From: Blepharisma japonicum
Taxonomy: Eukaryota; Ciliophora; Heterotrichea; Heterotrichida; Blepharismidae
Assembly (NCBI GenBank): GCA_949751835.1
Contig: CATKHK010000012.1
Coordinates: 124,001-188,000, forward strand
Direction of reading: 5' to 3'
Length of the DNA stretch: 64,000 bases
Shown here: positions 1 to 9,558 of the stretch, in pieces
Layout of the letters: each line of letters opens with the position of its first letter
How positions within the stretch are numbered: position 1 is the first letter of the stretch
Notes under the pieces: model-generated
What the model was told of the DNA's origin: nothing
The model's input: only the letters and a program-made list of their open reading frames with translations
The model's database searches: none
Program-made: the position numbers and the translations under genes

Positions 1-315
1 GAGCATGGATTCAAGCTCTTCTTGTGTCAAGTCTAGGCTTTGTGATTGTTCTTGAAATAGAACATCACGTATAGCTACTTCATCTTCGAGCTGCTTTTGG
101 AGTTTTGAGCACTGCTCTTTTATTGTTTGAAATTTACGGGAATTGGCTTCTAAAATTTCGAGCATGCTATCTTCAATATATTGATACCTTCTTTCAAGAT
201 CGTCAACTCGTGTTGTTTTTTCAGGCTCTGGAGTGAAGGATAAGCTTCCAAGACGCTCTGAAAGTCTTGAAAGACGTTTATTGCTGGGTATAGGGGTTCC
301 ACTATGTAAGCTCAT
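1..315 (-). CDS. Coiled-coil protein, N-terminal 105 residues (possibly SF-assemblin-like), runs off the window
   Basis: The reading frame begins with ATG at 315 and stays open to base 1, so only the first 105 residues are visible and the 3' end is outside the window. A Ser/Arg-rich head with short serine-proline-type spacing (about residues 1-35) is followed by a highly charged helix with heptad character, including the stretch KLQKQLEDEVAIRD. A basic Ser/Thr/Pro head followed by one long alpha-helical rod is the plan of SF-assemblin and beta-giardin proteins of ciliate and flagellate basal-body fibres. The family link is inference from composition and needs the rest of the gene. It could equally be an unrelated coiled-coil protein. 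Confidence 0.6.
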   Translation of the reverse strand, partial: MSLHSGTPIPSNKRLSRLSERLGSLSFTPEPEKTTRVDDLERRYQYIEDSMLEILEANSRKFQTIKEQCSKLQKQLEDEVAIRDVLFQEQSQSLDLTQEELESML

Positions 316-402
316 TTTTTAGTTATCAGTGGATATGGAAACCTAGAATAAGAATTGAGAGTTATGGTATTTATTAACAGTTTACTGTTGAGGGAGTGAC
401 AT

Positions 403-446
403 GACTGTTTGGCCGAGCGGTCTAAGGCGGTAGCTTAAGGCGCTAT

Positions 447-477
<31 letters not shown>

Positions 478-482
478 AGTCA
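403..482 (+). tRNA. tRNA-Leu (anticodon AAG)
   Basis: An 80-nt cloverleaf can be drawn. The acceptor stem GACTGTT pairs with AGCAGTC and has one G-T pair. The D stem is GCC/GGC. The anticodon stem GTAGC/GCTAT holds loop TTAAGGC with anticodon AAG at 437-439. A longer class II variable arm (TCCGAAAGGGC) follows, then T stem GTGGG/CCCAC with loop TTCAAAT. The discriminator base is A and CCA is not encoded. The long variable arm and the AAG anticodon agree on leucine (CUU codons, A34 probably becoming inosine). No intron is present. The pol III box B-like GGTTCAAATCC is intact. Confidence 0.93.
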
Positions 483-486
483 TTTT
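483..486 (+). terminator. Likely RNA polymerase III terminator (T-run)
   Basis: A run of four T follows the discriminator base of tRNA-Leu directly, as expected for pol III termination. Inferred from position only. Confidence 0.55.
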
Positions 487-694
487 GCAACTAATTCATT
501 TCAATTTTTATTTTTAGCTAATTTTAAGAAATTGACATATATTTCCATATATTTAAACCGAATTCTGCTCAAATTATTATAAAGCAATTAAATGATAAAA
601 TTCTTTATTTGTGCATTAATTAATTCAAATAATTTCAAAAATTCAGAGCCAAGTTTTGTTTTTAATGCAAATATAACGCAGAGTTATAAAGAAA

Positions 695-3600
695 ATGGAA
701 ACTGAAACGATTACAGAACACAAAGATTCTGAAGAATCAAAACTTACTCATCAAAATGAAGTTATAAGAGCCTTAGGAAAGCACTACACTCAATATGCTG
801 AAGGCCTCATAAACAAAGGGGTTGTCTCTCAAGCAACAATGGATAAAATCAAGAAGATCAGACAAAATCCTAATATTGCTAGGGCAGAAAAAGCGCTCGC
901 TAACGGAGAATTGGAGCTTGCCTTAGATTTTGCTATGATGATAAAGCATTCCCAGCCTGATGAGAACTACGTTGAGTCTGGGATTTTTGTGGAAAAAGCT
1001 ATAAAATTAGAACACTATGAATTTTCTAAATCTTTATTAGAAAGGGGATACGGCCTTCCTCCTTATTTATTTATAAATGCTATTTCTGATAAAAATACAG
1101 AACTAGTCAATAGATTAATTCAAGAAGGCTTGTATTATCAAGAAAATTCTGTTGAGGTAGAATTTTGATATTTACTATATTGTGACTTTGTAGACTCTGC
1201 AAGATTATTGCTAGAAAAGGAAGCTTCAATAAAAAATCTTTGCAAAAACTTCACTATAGACTCAAAGGATAATATAAGTTCGCTTTTAATAGACAATGAA
1301 GTCATTGATACAGTCATAACAATAGCTCTACAGAGAAAGCTAGATCATATCGCCTGCATAATGCTCACTATGAATCCTAACTGCATCAATAAGAGCATGA
1401 TCTATATAGCGCTAGAAACATCTTGTATAGGGTTTCTCAAAATTGTTTGGACTGGAAACTACACAGTAAAAGAAGTAGCGGCTATAAAAACTAGACTAAA
1501 AAATAGTGTGATTTGGCAAAAATTGGATCAAGAATTGGTGGATATTGATGAAAGACGAGAAATGGTCAGAAAATTGAAAGTTTCATTCATCATAGAAAAA
1601 CTATTGGCTATGAAAAAGATCCAAGAAATCGATGAAGTTCTTGACTGACCTGGAGCTTGCGATGAAGTTGGCATTGTCAATGTCCTTATGCTGAGTGGCC
1701 AGCAAGGCTTGGCAAGAAAATGCGTTCAAAAATGCTTGTCAGGGATTACTACAAAGGATTTTACTTCTGCATTTGAAGAAGGACTTTTTGAGCTGTGCGT
1801 TGACATGCTAAGGTTCAAAGAAGCAGTCGCAGCATTGGAAGATGAAAAAATTCAAGAAGATATCATCAAAATAATTGAAAATGGTGATTCCTGCTTGCAA
1901 GCTGCAGAAATGCTAAATGCCATTCCTAACAAAGAATGATACTTAGGGCACACCAAAGATTTAACAAATAATCTCTACGAATTGGCTGTTAAAAAGAAAG
2001 AAGTTTTAATATGTCAAGCCCCAATTTTATTTTGCGCTCTAACTGCTGAGTTCTTAACAAGGCTTTCTTCAGCTTCTTTAGAGCACCAGAATCGATGCAT
2101 AGAGACTGCTAATCTTTATATTGATTTAGGTGCTGCCTTAATAGAATCGATACTCGAAGAACCATTTTTGAATTTTTATATGAATCAGCAAGATTCAAAC
2201 GGCCGCACAGTACTTTCTATTGCAGCTGATAATGGCTTTTATAAGCTATTAGAAAGCGAAGGAGTTGGATCTATAGTCCAAAAACTATGAAATGGTGAAA
2301 AAGAGTATTATGATGTCATGAAAGCTTCATCAATTCACCAATCATTGATTGCTCCTTTACATTCTGAAGATTGCTTTAAATTTTCTAAAAGACTTGATAA
2401 AGACATTCCATATATGTTCCACTTCGAAAGATGGCTGGATTCTTGCAGCCTAAGATTTATGGCTCAAGGGATTTCTACTGTATTTCTGCTGATCATTTAT
2501 AATTTGCTGATTTATTATGCAATTAATTATAACTCGTTTTTAGACGTTGCTGATGACCCACATTCAGAGTTTTGTTTGAGAATTGCGCAGGTGTGGATTT
2601 TTGGGATTATAACAGAGCAGATACAGCAATATATTTTTGGATGGAAAACAGGAAGAGGATATACTTTTGATAATTGGAGGATGCTAGACATTATTATGTT
2701 TGGTTGCATGATACTTATATCTATGTCTTTAGGGAAAAATTATATGGGGAAAGGAAACAGATACCCAGATGCAGACCCTATACTTTTTAACTCGTGCATG
2801 CATTCAATAGTAGTCACTCTGATATGGCTTCGCTTTATGGGCGTTCTCTTAACTCACAAAGCATTCGGCCCAATTTTACAAATGATTTATATCGTCATCA
2901 CCCAAATTATCCACTTTTTTGTTTTATGGTTCTCACTGATTTTTTGTTGTGCAGCTATTTTTGCTGCTTTATTTTCTAAAACAAACCCAGATTTTCCTGA
3001 TTTTACTTACTCAGTAAGAAACTTATTTGCAGCCACATTTTTTAATTTCAACTTTGATAATTTTGGGGATCAGCCTACAATAGGAGTTTTGCTACTAGGA
3101 GGATATGTACTTATTTCATATGCAGTCCTGCTTAATATTCTTATTGCAATGGTTTGCAATGTGTACTATGAAGTAGAAGCTTTAGTCGATGCAGAGCATC
3201 GAGCTGTTGTGATTGCTTATTATGATAGATGGGTATGGGATGAAACGTACGGAGGATTAATTTTTGCACCATCTCCTTTATCGTTTTTAATACTCTTGGC
3301 TTCTCCTTTTATTTTATTTTCTAAGGATCCAAAAAAATGAAACACAAGAGTAGCTAAGTTTTTTTATCTGTTTTTTGCACTCCCTCAATTTGTAATATTT
3401 TTAGCACATTCTTTGTTTTTGCTATTATTTTTATATTTTAAAGCATTTATATTTTATCCTAAAGAAAGCAAAAAAGTAGAAAATTCAAGAATTAGAAAAA
3501 TCGGTAGAGGTAAAATAAAAAGAATGGACACCTTAACCATAGAAAAATTGGTATATAAATACAATGTTTTTAAGTGCATTGCTTGGTTTTTCATTGGAAT

Positions 3601-4264
3601 TCCTTGCTTACTTTGGGCTGTTTTAAGAGATAGCTATGATTTTTGGGCTAATATTTATTATGTTCATAAAGACCCCAAAGAAGAGCAGGAAAAAGTCAAA
3701 ATATCGAGAGTAATTAATGAAGAAATGATAAAAAATGTCCATAGAGTGCTGGAAGATATACTTTATGATGAAATAACTGTTAACGAGTTTGTTGATAATT
3801 GGATGGCTTATGATATTATTGATAAAGATATTTCAACTAAAGAACTTATTGAAAGAAAACAAAGAGCAACTGATTTTTTAGTTCAATTTTCAGAATCACT
3901 AAAGCACACAGTCATTAATATTCCAAAAATGAGAAGATTGCTACCTAAGCAACCTAACGAGGAATATACAGAAGATTATATAAAAAGAATAAGATTCATT
4001 AATGTGCCTTGGCTATCTAAAGGATTGAAAAATTTCCAAGATGAAATGGGGTCAATTACTATTGGAGATGTAACCGTTCCAAAGGATTCCGGAATTTCTG
4101 GAGGACCTTTAGACGTGCTTCATATAAGAAATATTGAAATCACTTTAGAGACGATGGGTGAAAAGCATGCCGAGCTTGCAAATACAATCGAAATTATTAG
4201 AAGGCAAATGGAAGAACAGAAAAAATTGGCAGCAATGCTGAGAGGCAGAGAAAGTAATAGATAA
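695..4264 (+). CDS. TRPM-like cation channel with helical-repeat N-terminus
   Basis: One open frame of 1,189 residues results when TGA is read as Trp; there are in-frame TGAs for example near 1166, 1646 and 3338. The first ~570 residues are helical and ankyrin-like (pairs such as KSLLERGYGLPPYLFINAIS) and cytoplasmic by character. Membrane segments start near residue 585, and the pore-distal helix is at about 795-832 with LLNILIAMVCNVYYEVE, close to the LLNxLIAM hallmark of TRP channels. The stretch that follows (aromatic/Arg-rich, then a Pro-Pro-spaced hydrophobic turn) resembles the post-S6 TRP region of TRPM. Two further hydrophobic stretches lie near 890-925 and 960-990, and the C-terminus is a charged coil. 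It is expected to conduct cations in the cell or ciliary membrane. Ligand and ion selectivity cannot be told. The start is the first ATG after an AT-rich leader; the stop is TAA. Confidence 0.85.
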
Positions 4265-4290
4265 TAATTTTCCGATTAAATAATAATTCA

Positions 4291-4620
4291 ATGAAAGATT
4301 ATTATATAAATTTAAAGCGTGAAAAAGCAGCTCAACTTATTCAAGCTGTATTTAGAGGTTATATGATACGCAAACATTTCTTTGCAGTGAAAATTCGATA
4401 TGAAAGAATCGTTAAAAGTATTGATGGAGACTTAGGTAAAGTTGAATGGAAAAGCCATTATCTCTGCTACCCATCTGTCACAGATTTAAAAATACAATTT
4501 CTTATCAAGAATATTGAAGAAAAACAATTAAAACTAAAGCAGGAGCTTGAAACAGTTAGGAGCTCTATAAAAGATCGAAAAGATTATCTTGCAAAGCTAT
4601 ATAGAAAATCAAGCTATTAA
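4291..4620 (+). CDS. Small IQ-motif (calmodulin-binding) protein
   Basis: This 109-residue protein starts only 26 bp after the stop of the TRPM-like gene. Residues ~13-30 form a typical IQ motif (AAQLIQAVFRGYMIRKHF, that is IQxxxRGxxxR), known to bind calmodulin or calmodulin-like light chains. The C-terminal third (about 68-105) is a charged helix likely to form a coiled coil. In ciliates, small IQ proteins often belong to cortical, axonemal or basal-body structures, but nothing here fixes the location. The stop is TAA. The short gap to the upstream gene reflects compact packing and does not prove a shared transcript. Confidence 0.8.
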   Translation: MKDYYINLKREKAAQLIQAVFRGYMIRKHFFAVKIRYERIVKSIDGDLGKVEWKSHYLCYPSVTDLKIQFLIKNIEEKQLKLKQELETVRSSIKDRKDYLAKLYRKSSY

Positions 4621-4727
4621 TAATTTAAATTCCTTAAAAGTATCTAGAGAAAATAAAATATTGAGCAAAGCGAGTATAATCTATAAGTTTTTCTTTTAAA
4701 TAAGAAGAAAGAATTGTTAAATTGAAG

Positions 4728-5850
4728 TTATAAGCTACTTAATAATCTCTCAACAGCCGCTTCTACATTACCTCCAGTTGCTTGCAGTGCTTGAATAATT
4801 AGGGTTTCATTATAAAATCCCATATCTTTTATCTGTTGGATTTGAACAGCGTATACTTCACTAGGATTTTGCTGAGGAGCAGGAGGCTGGCTAAAAGCTC
4901 CATATCCTGGCATCATTCCAAATCCGCCCATTCCTCCATAAGGCCCCATTCCGCCATAAGGATATCCCATTCCAAATCCCGGCATTCCTTGTCCTGGCTG
5001 AGAAGGCTGTGGAGAGGTTGCCTGGCTCGGCTGAGTTGATGGCTGACTTTGAGACGCTGGTGGATTTGTACTTGGTTGTTGGCCTAGCATGCCCATTCCT
5101 GGCATACCCATACCAGGCATTCCCATACCTGGCATTCCCATTCCTGGAACCATTCCTCCTCTCATCATCGAAAAAATACTTTGCAGCATTGCAGGGTTTC
5201 TCAGCATTTCTCTCATCTGAGGATTTGCATCGAGCATTTGTTTTAGCATTGGATTTGAGTTGATTACCATTTCCATCACTTGAGGGTTTGACATCATGTT
5301 GATTAGCATTTGTTGGGTCTGAGGATCACTCATCATCTGTTGCATCATCTGCGGATTCATTCCTAAGCCACCCATTCCACCCATACCTCCCATGCCACCC
5401 ATGCCACCCATACTGCCCATGCCACCCATTCCAGGGAAGCCTGGCATTCCTCCAAAGCCAGATAAATCAGGATTGCCTGAAAGCGGTGCTGGCTGACTTG
5501 CAGAAGGGTTTGAGCTTGGAGATGGGGCACTTTGAGATGCTGGAACTGATTGGGCAGGCTGAGCAGGTTGTGATGGCTGGCTTTGAGCATTTTTTGCTGG
5601 ACTTTTAACCAAATGGACAGAATGACCATCAGCGATGCCAAGAGTTTGTAGAACTGTCTCATCTTTTAGAATTTTGCCTAAATGGATTGATACCTCTATA
5701 AACAAGTCTAATTTGCTCGACAGGTATGCTCATTTTATTAGAACACTCGGCTTTTAATTGCCCAACAGTCCATGAAAGCTGCGCTTGAACTTTGTTTTCC
5801 TCAGTACTTGAGCTTGCTTTTATAGTTAGGGTGATAGTCTGATCTTCCAT
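4728..5850 (-). CDS. Ubiquilin (UBL-STI1-UBA proteasome shuttle)
   Basis: Two exons are joined by a 16-nt intron (5678-5693) and encode 368 residues. An N-terminal ubiquitin-like domain (about 1-75) contains EQIRLVYRG, and after splicing it continues as KILKDETVLQTLGI, which is the family sequence. The centre holds STI1-type repeats rich in Met/Gln/Asn (NPQMMQQMMSDPQTQQML, NPQMREMLRNPAMLQSIF). These are flanked by Gly-Met and Met-Pro-Gly tandem low-complexity tracts and Ser/Gln/Pro linkers. A C-terminal UBA (about the last 40 residues, MGFYNETLIIQALQATGGN) ends the protein. Ubiquilins (Dsk2 in yeast) carry ubiquitylated or aggregation-prone membrane proteins to the proteasome. It is shorter than the animal proteins (~580-620) and nearer to Dsk2 in length. 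It is convergent with the IQ gene. Confidence 0.95.
5156..5450 (-). repeat. Low-complexity Gly/Met coding repeat inside ubiquilin
   Basis: At 5374-5430 a 9-nt unit (CCACCCATG and variants on the + strand) repeats several times, encoding Gly-Gly-Met units. A second cluster just outside this span (5092-5155) encodes Gly-Met-Pro units. The copies are imperfect and in frame, so this is expanded coding sequence and not an independent element. Between the two clusters lies the ordinary STI1 coding sequence. Confidence 0.7.
5678..5693 (-). other. 16-nt intron in the ubiquilin gene
   Basis: The sequence on the sense strand is GTATCAATCCATTTAG. Removing it turns a frame that runs into the wrong phase into the conserved ubiquilin junction YRG|KILKDE. 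The A at position 11 is six bases from the intron end. Confidence 0.93.
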
Positions 5851-6635
5851 TTTATTTTCTTCTCAGATTATTTCACGAATGTTAGACTACTTAATTTAAT
5901 AAAACTGTGGAAAATTATTATTCTTTCATAAGCAAGCAAGAGACAAGCATATATCAGGATTTCTTTAAAATTCAGATGGAAATACTTAATAGGAAAAAAA
6001 ATTGATATATTCAAATGAGCTATTTTAGTTTTTAGTTTTATTTGAATTAGAATTTGAAAGTGAAATGCCAAATGTCTTCCCTTTAGGGTGTTTTTCATAG
6101 GTTTTAAAAAATTCCAAGCTTTAAAAAACAAAGAATAGTTTATAATTTGAGTCAAATAAATTATTTGATTTAAAAATTAATATATTAGATATGGTTTAGA
6201 ATTATTTCTAAAAAAGGAGTCTAAAATTTCGTTATTAGCTTGGATTAATAAAAGTCTATATTGCATCATTATGTTAAGATTTTTTTTTGGATATAATCAT
6301 TATTTTTGATTAATTATTAAATATATATTTTATAAAGCAGGGCAAAATGAATTAAAAAGCAAAGGACCTTTAAAATCGATATAATCTTTCGTTAAGATGA
6401 TTTACTGGAAAACATAGTCCCATTTTTATTGCTTTCCTAATTTTAAAAAACAAAATTTTTGCTACATTTTAGTTGAATCAATTTCATTTTTCAATCACTT
6501 CACTTGGCAAATTAATTGCTTTAAAACTTTGTTTAAATCTTATTCTAAGTTATATGAAATCAAAAAATTTTTTGCAATCGTGATTAAATCAGATATTATT
6601 ATTAAATAGTTCAATTTAAAAACGATTTTGTTACA
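5851..6635. other. Intergenic, no feature recognised (785 bp)
   Basis: AT-rich sequence between the start of ubiquilin and the 3' end of the small gene at 6636. A 95-codon frame on the minus strand (5868-6155) has the Lys/Ile/Phe/Leu composition of random AT-rich DNA and no motif, so I do not call it. No RNA gene or convincing hairpin was seen. Confidence 0.6.
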
Positions 6636-6872
6636 TTAGTTCTTAGATACCGTGATCTCTCTTTGAGCCATCATGAATTCTGAGAATTCCTTAAAACTAA
6701 GTTTTTTTTCTTTTTCAAGTTTCATTATCTTCCCACATGAAGGCTGAAACTTGTCTCCAACAACCATCGGAGGGCTTGAATCGCCAATATCGAATTTAAT
6801 TCTTGAAACTAATGGGTGCTCAAGTTTTCTTAAGTTGAATGTAAGTAGTTTGGATCCTTGAGGAATGCTCAT
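6636..6872 (-). CDS. Small unknown protein (78 residues)
   Basis: The open frame has ATG at 6872, an in-frame TAA just upstream (so the start is not an artefact of truncation) and TAA as stop. The composition is mixed and gene-like, with Pro, Gly, Asp and Cys present. This differs from the surrounding AT-rich spacer, whose chance frames are mostly Lys/Ile/Phe. Motifs: a Pro-Pro turn (IGDSSPPMVVGD) and a basic amphipathic C-terminal helix (KKLSFKEFSEFMMAQR). No signal peptide, membrane span or known domain is visible and I do not recognise a family. It stands alone between two spacers of more than 500 bp. Confidence 0.5.
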   Translation of the reverse strand: MSIPQGSKLLTFNLRKLEHPLVSRIKFDIGDSSPPMVVGDKFQPSCGKIMKLEKEKKLSFKEFSEFMMAQREITVSKN

Positions 6873-7450
6873 CCCTATTTAAAATTGATTTTATATATTA
6901 CCCATATTGATTATGTCAGAATATTAAAATCTATGCAGCATTTTCTTTTATGCAAGTAAGTAAATAACAGTACAAAATATGAAATTTTTACATAGTCCTT
7001 ATCTGTTAATAGAATATATTAAAACTTAACTTCTATCAATTCAGGATTTGGATAATCTAATTAAAATTTTAGACTGATAAAATCAATACAAAAATAGCTT
7101 AATTGAGCTTATTTAAATATATTTTATCAAATATGTAGTTAAAAAAGCTAATTTATGAGTATGCATCTTATGAAAATATGCTAGTGCATGCTATTAACAA
7201 TTTATTAAAAATCTAAAAACATTTATGAAAAATCCATGAAATATGTCTAAAATACAATAATATCACTATTATCTAAAAGAAAATATTTTGTTTTTTATGA
7301 TTCTAATTATGATTTACTTTTTTATCACATGAAACTTACAACTAAATCATCTTGAATAAATCAGTTTATGCGAGCTTATTTTAAGATTAAACATATTAGG
7401 AAACTGAAACGAATTCTTAAAAATTTTAATTTGTTAATCCTAAGGTTAAT
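6873..7450. other. Intergenic, no feature recognised (578 bp)
   Basis: Very AT-rich spacer between the start of the 78-residue gene and the stop of the SCP2 gene. No open frame of coding character, tRNA or strong hairpin was seen. Confidence 0.6.
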
Positions 7451-7810
7451 TTAAAGTTTAGGGGTTTTAGGCAAAATTTCAGGAGTGAATTTTGTTGCAT
7501 GAGCCATATCTCCTTTAATTTTCATCTTCCCTTGCATAAAAGCAACCTGTGGGTTTAACTTTCCTTGTGCAATAGCCATGAAGTTATCATCAGTCATAGT
7601 GAAAGTTGCATCAGCAGACCCAACTCTTCCTTTAGTCATTGATCCAGATCCATTTTTGAGATCAATTGTAAAGACAACTGGTTCATCTCCTGGCTTTGGA
7701 AGAATTTCAAGATGGTAAATTGCACCTATTTGCTTGACTAATTTTGCCCCAGATGTTCTGAGATGATCACCCATCGCATTAAAGAGAGCTTCTGCCTTTA
7801 ATGTTGCCAT
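7451..7810 (-). CDS. SCP2 sterol-carrier domain protein
   Basis: The protein is 119 residues when the second ATG (7810) is used. An in-frame ATG at 7858 would add 16 residues of AT-rich, leader-like sequence, so I prefer 7810. The whole chain is one SCP2 domain: an N-terminal helix (LKAEALFNAMGDHLRT), a beta-sheet with VVFTIDLKNGSGSM, the ATFTMTDDNF strand-turn-helix, and FMQGKMKIKGDMAHATKF near the end. This is the family's usual pattern of an acidic turn, then GK[ML]xIxGD. SCP2 proteins bind lipids and acyl-CoA and often sit in peroxisomes. The last three residues are PKL, which resembles but does not match a canonical SKL signal. Single-domain length is normal for a stand-alone SCP2. Confidence 0.9.
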   Translation of the reverse strand: MATLKAEALFNAMGDHLRTSGAKLVKQIGAIYHLEILPKPGDEPVVFTIDLKNGSGSMTKGRVGSADATFTMTDDNFMAIAQGKLNPQVAFMQGKMKIKGDMAHATKFTPEILPKTPKL

Positions 7811-7957
7811 TTTATTCTTACTCTGGAATAGATAATTAAACTGTTTTTCAACTTTCAAGTGATCACATACTATTGAATTCTTATTTCTATCTTTTTAAAA
7901 ATAAACTCTTGCCTTTTGACTTAATAGTTTTATAAGTATCTTTTCAAAAATTAATCA

Positions 7958-8012
7958 TATACTCCCTTGGAGAAATTGTGTGCCTTCCACAATTTCTCTA
8001 AGGGAGAGTATA
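7958..8012. repeat. 55-bp near-perfect palindrome bounded by TATA
   Basis: The left arm 7958-7980 (23 nt, begins TATACTCCC) and right arm 7988-8012 (25 nt, ends GGGAGAGTATA) are reverse complements apart from one mismatch and a 2-nt insertion. The loop is 7 nt (7981-7987). It lies in the spacer between the SCP2 gene start and the 3' end of the kelch gene, outside any coding frame. It could be a remnant or retained copy of a small TA-bounded palindromic germline element (IES or MITE-like), or a structured RNA or terminator hairpin. The sequence alone does not decide. Confidence 0.8.
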
Positions 8013-8168
8013 GCTGATTATTGCATTTCAAGTTTATTTTTATTTATGAAAATTTGTTATAATATCTGATTTTTTAAATTCATTAAGTAAAAAAGCTAAT
8101 CAAGAATGAGAGTTACTTATTAATTTTCTATGCAATGGTAATTTTTATCAATCTATAATACCCCTCTT

Positions 8169-9443
8169 TTAATTTATTAGATTATTTAAAACTGGAGCCG
8201 CTACTACATTTTCAACAAGTGTATATGCATAGACGTCATTAAAAGGCATTTGATGTCTATCTCCCCCAAAAATCATCATAGTGTTGCCCAATATTACAGC
8301 AGAATGGCCATCACGAGCATGTGGAGCATTACCTCTGATTCTTCCTGAAATTGGAGTTGCAGGACCATCATATAAAGTTTTTCGTCTACTTGGTGAGCTA
8401 TCTCCATGTGGAGAGGTATTCGTTGTTGTTCTTTTTATTGGACTTCTTGTTGGACTATTACCTTCATTTTTGGGTCTTTGCAGGGTAGGGCTTGCTTTAG
8501 ACTTTTTATATTCTTCAAGCTGCTCTGCAGTCACAGGATCTTTTACTTGATGCTCCCCTTGAAAGCAAGCTCAATGATTCCTTTCAAAGCTAAATGAGTA
8601 CATTTCATTGGTTTCTCTTGTTATGTCTTTCATTCCTCCAAAAATTATCAAGAATTCTTTAAACACAACTGCAGAATGCCCTGATCTCCCTGAAGGAATG
8701 TCACCTTGGGCATTGATTTGTTGCCATGCATCAGTTATCAGATTTAATTTTCATATGTCATTGAGTTTTTCTCCTTCTTCATCTGAACCCCCAAAAATAT
8801 AAAAATAATCTCCATATACAGCACAAGCATGATTGGCTCTAGCTTCAGGAGTTGGAGATGACAATGGAACTTGTCTTCATTTAGCTGTATTTAAATTAAG
8901 TACATAAGTTTTATTCGATCTGTCTCCAGACGCATATCCTCCAAAAACAATCATATAGCAATTTGTACCATCATTATATAGTGCAGCTGTGTGAGAATCT
9001 AGAGGCGGAGGACAAGTTGGATGCTCTGGAATAATTCGAGACCATGAATGATTCGTAAAGTTATAAACCAATGTGGTATTGAATTCAGTTATCCCATCAC
9101 TACCACCAAAAATATACATATTATCACTGTTTACAACAGCTGAATGTCTACATAGAGGGCCTTGGCCTTCAGTAGACAATTCTTCTCAATTGTCTTCATC
9201 CCATCTCGATGTTGTCAAGTGGAGTTCCCAAAAGCCTCTCTGAGGACCTTCTCTTAAATCTTGGCCTCCATAAATAAACATTTGGTTTTGCCATACTGAA
9301 GCTGAATGGTAGCTTCTCCTTGCAGGGTGTTTCCTCGCTGGGCGAATTTCTTCCCACAAGTCTGTTGAATGGTCTAAATATGTTTTAGTGTCAACTTTTA
9401 GATCAGTAAAATTTTCTCTTGCCCTTAATTTAGACTCTTCCAT
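8169..9443 (-). CDS. Kelch-repeat beta-propeller protein
   Basis: One frame of 424 residues results with TGA as Trp; five or more in-frame TGAs fall at kelch tryptophan positions, such as DNWEEL near 9180. Kelch repeats occupy about residues 30-330, with the markers RRSYHSASVWQNQMFIYGG, RHSAVVNSDNMYIFGG, DSHTAALY...MIVFGG and ARDGHSAVILGNTMMIFGG (double Gly, then Tyr and Trp at set spacing). A basic Ser/Thr/Pro-rich insert (about 300-370) precedes the last repeat, and no BTB or other partner domain is seen. Kelch propellers bind proteins, and the target is unknown. A spacer with a palindrome lies downstream. The start codon is the first ATG of the frame. Confidence 0.88.
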
Positions 9444-9558
9444 TAATTAAAAAAATAATTAGCAAATTTAAATTATAATATTGCCTATATTGTCTTTATT
9501 TTAAATTCTGTTCTTTTAGACTATTAAAAAGGTTTTGAGTTGTGAAAATTATATAAAA

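Noticed and set aside
5374-5430. Short tandem repeat that could suggest CRISPR or a satellite
   Set aside because: It is in-frame Gly/Gly/Met coding sequence of ubiquilin, with no spacers and with imperfect units.
5868-6155. 95-codon open frame on the minus strand upstream of ubiquilin
   Set aside because: Almost pure Phe/Ile/Lys/Leu/Tyr composition expected of AT-rich DNA, no motif, no matching neighbour. Treated as spacer.
9535-9558. Upstream start at TTG for the coiled-coil gene
   Set aside because: TTG initiation is not needed. ATG at 9559 opens the same frame and suits eukaryotic starts. The same applies to the TTG at 51422, where ATG 51284 adds a signal peptide.
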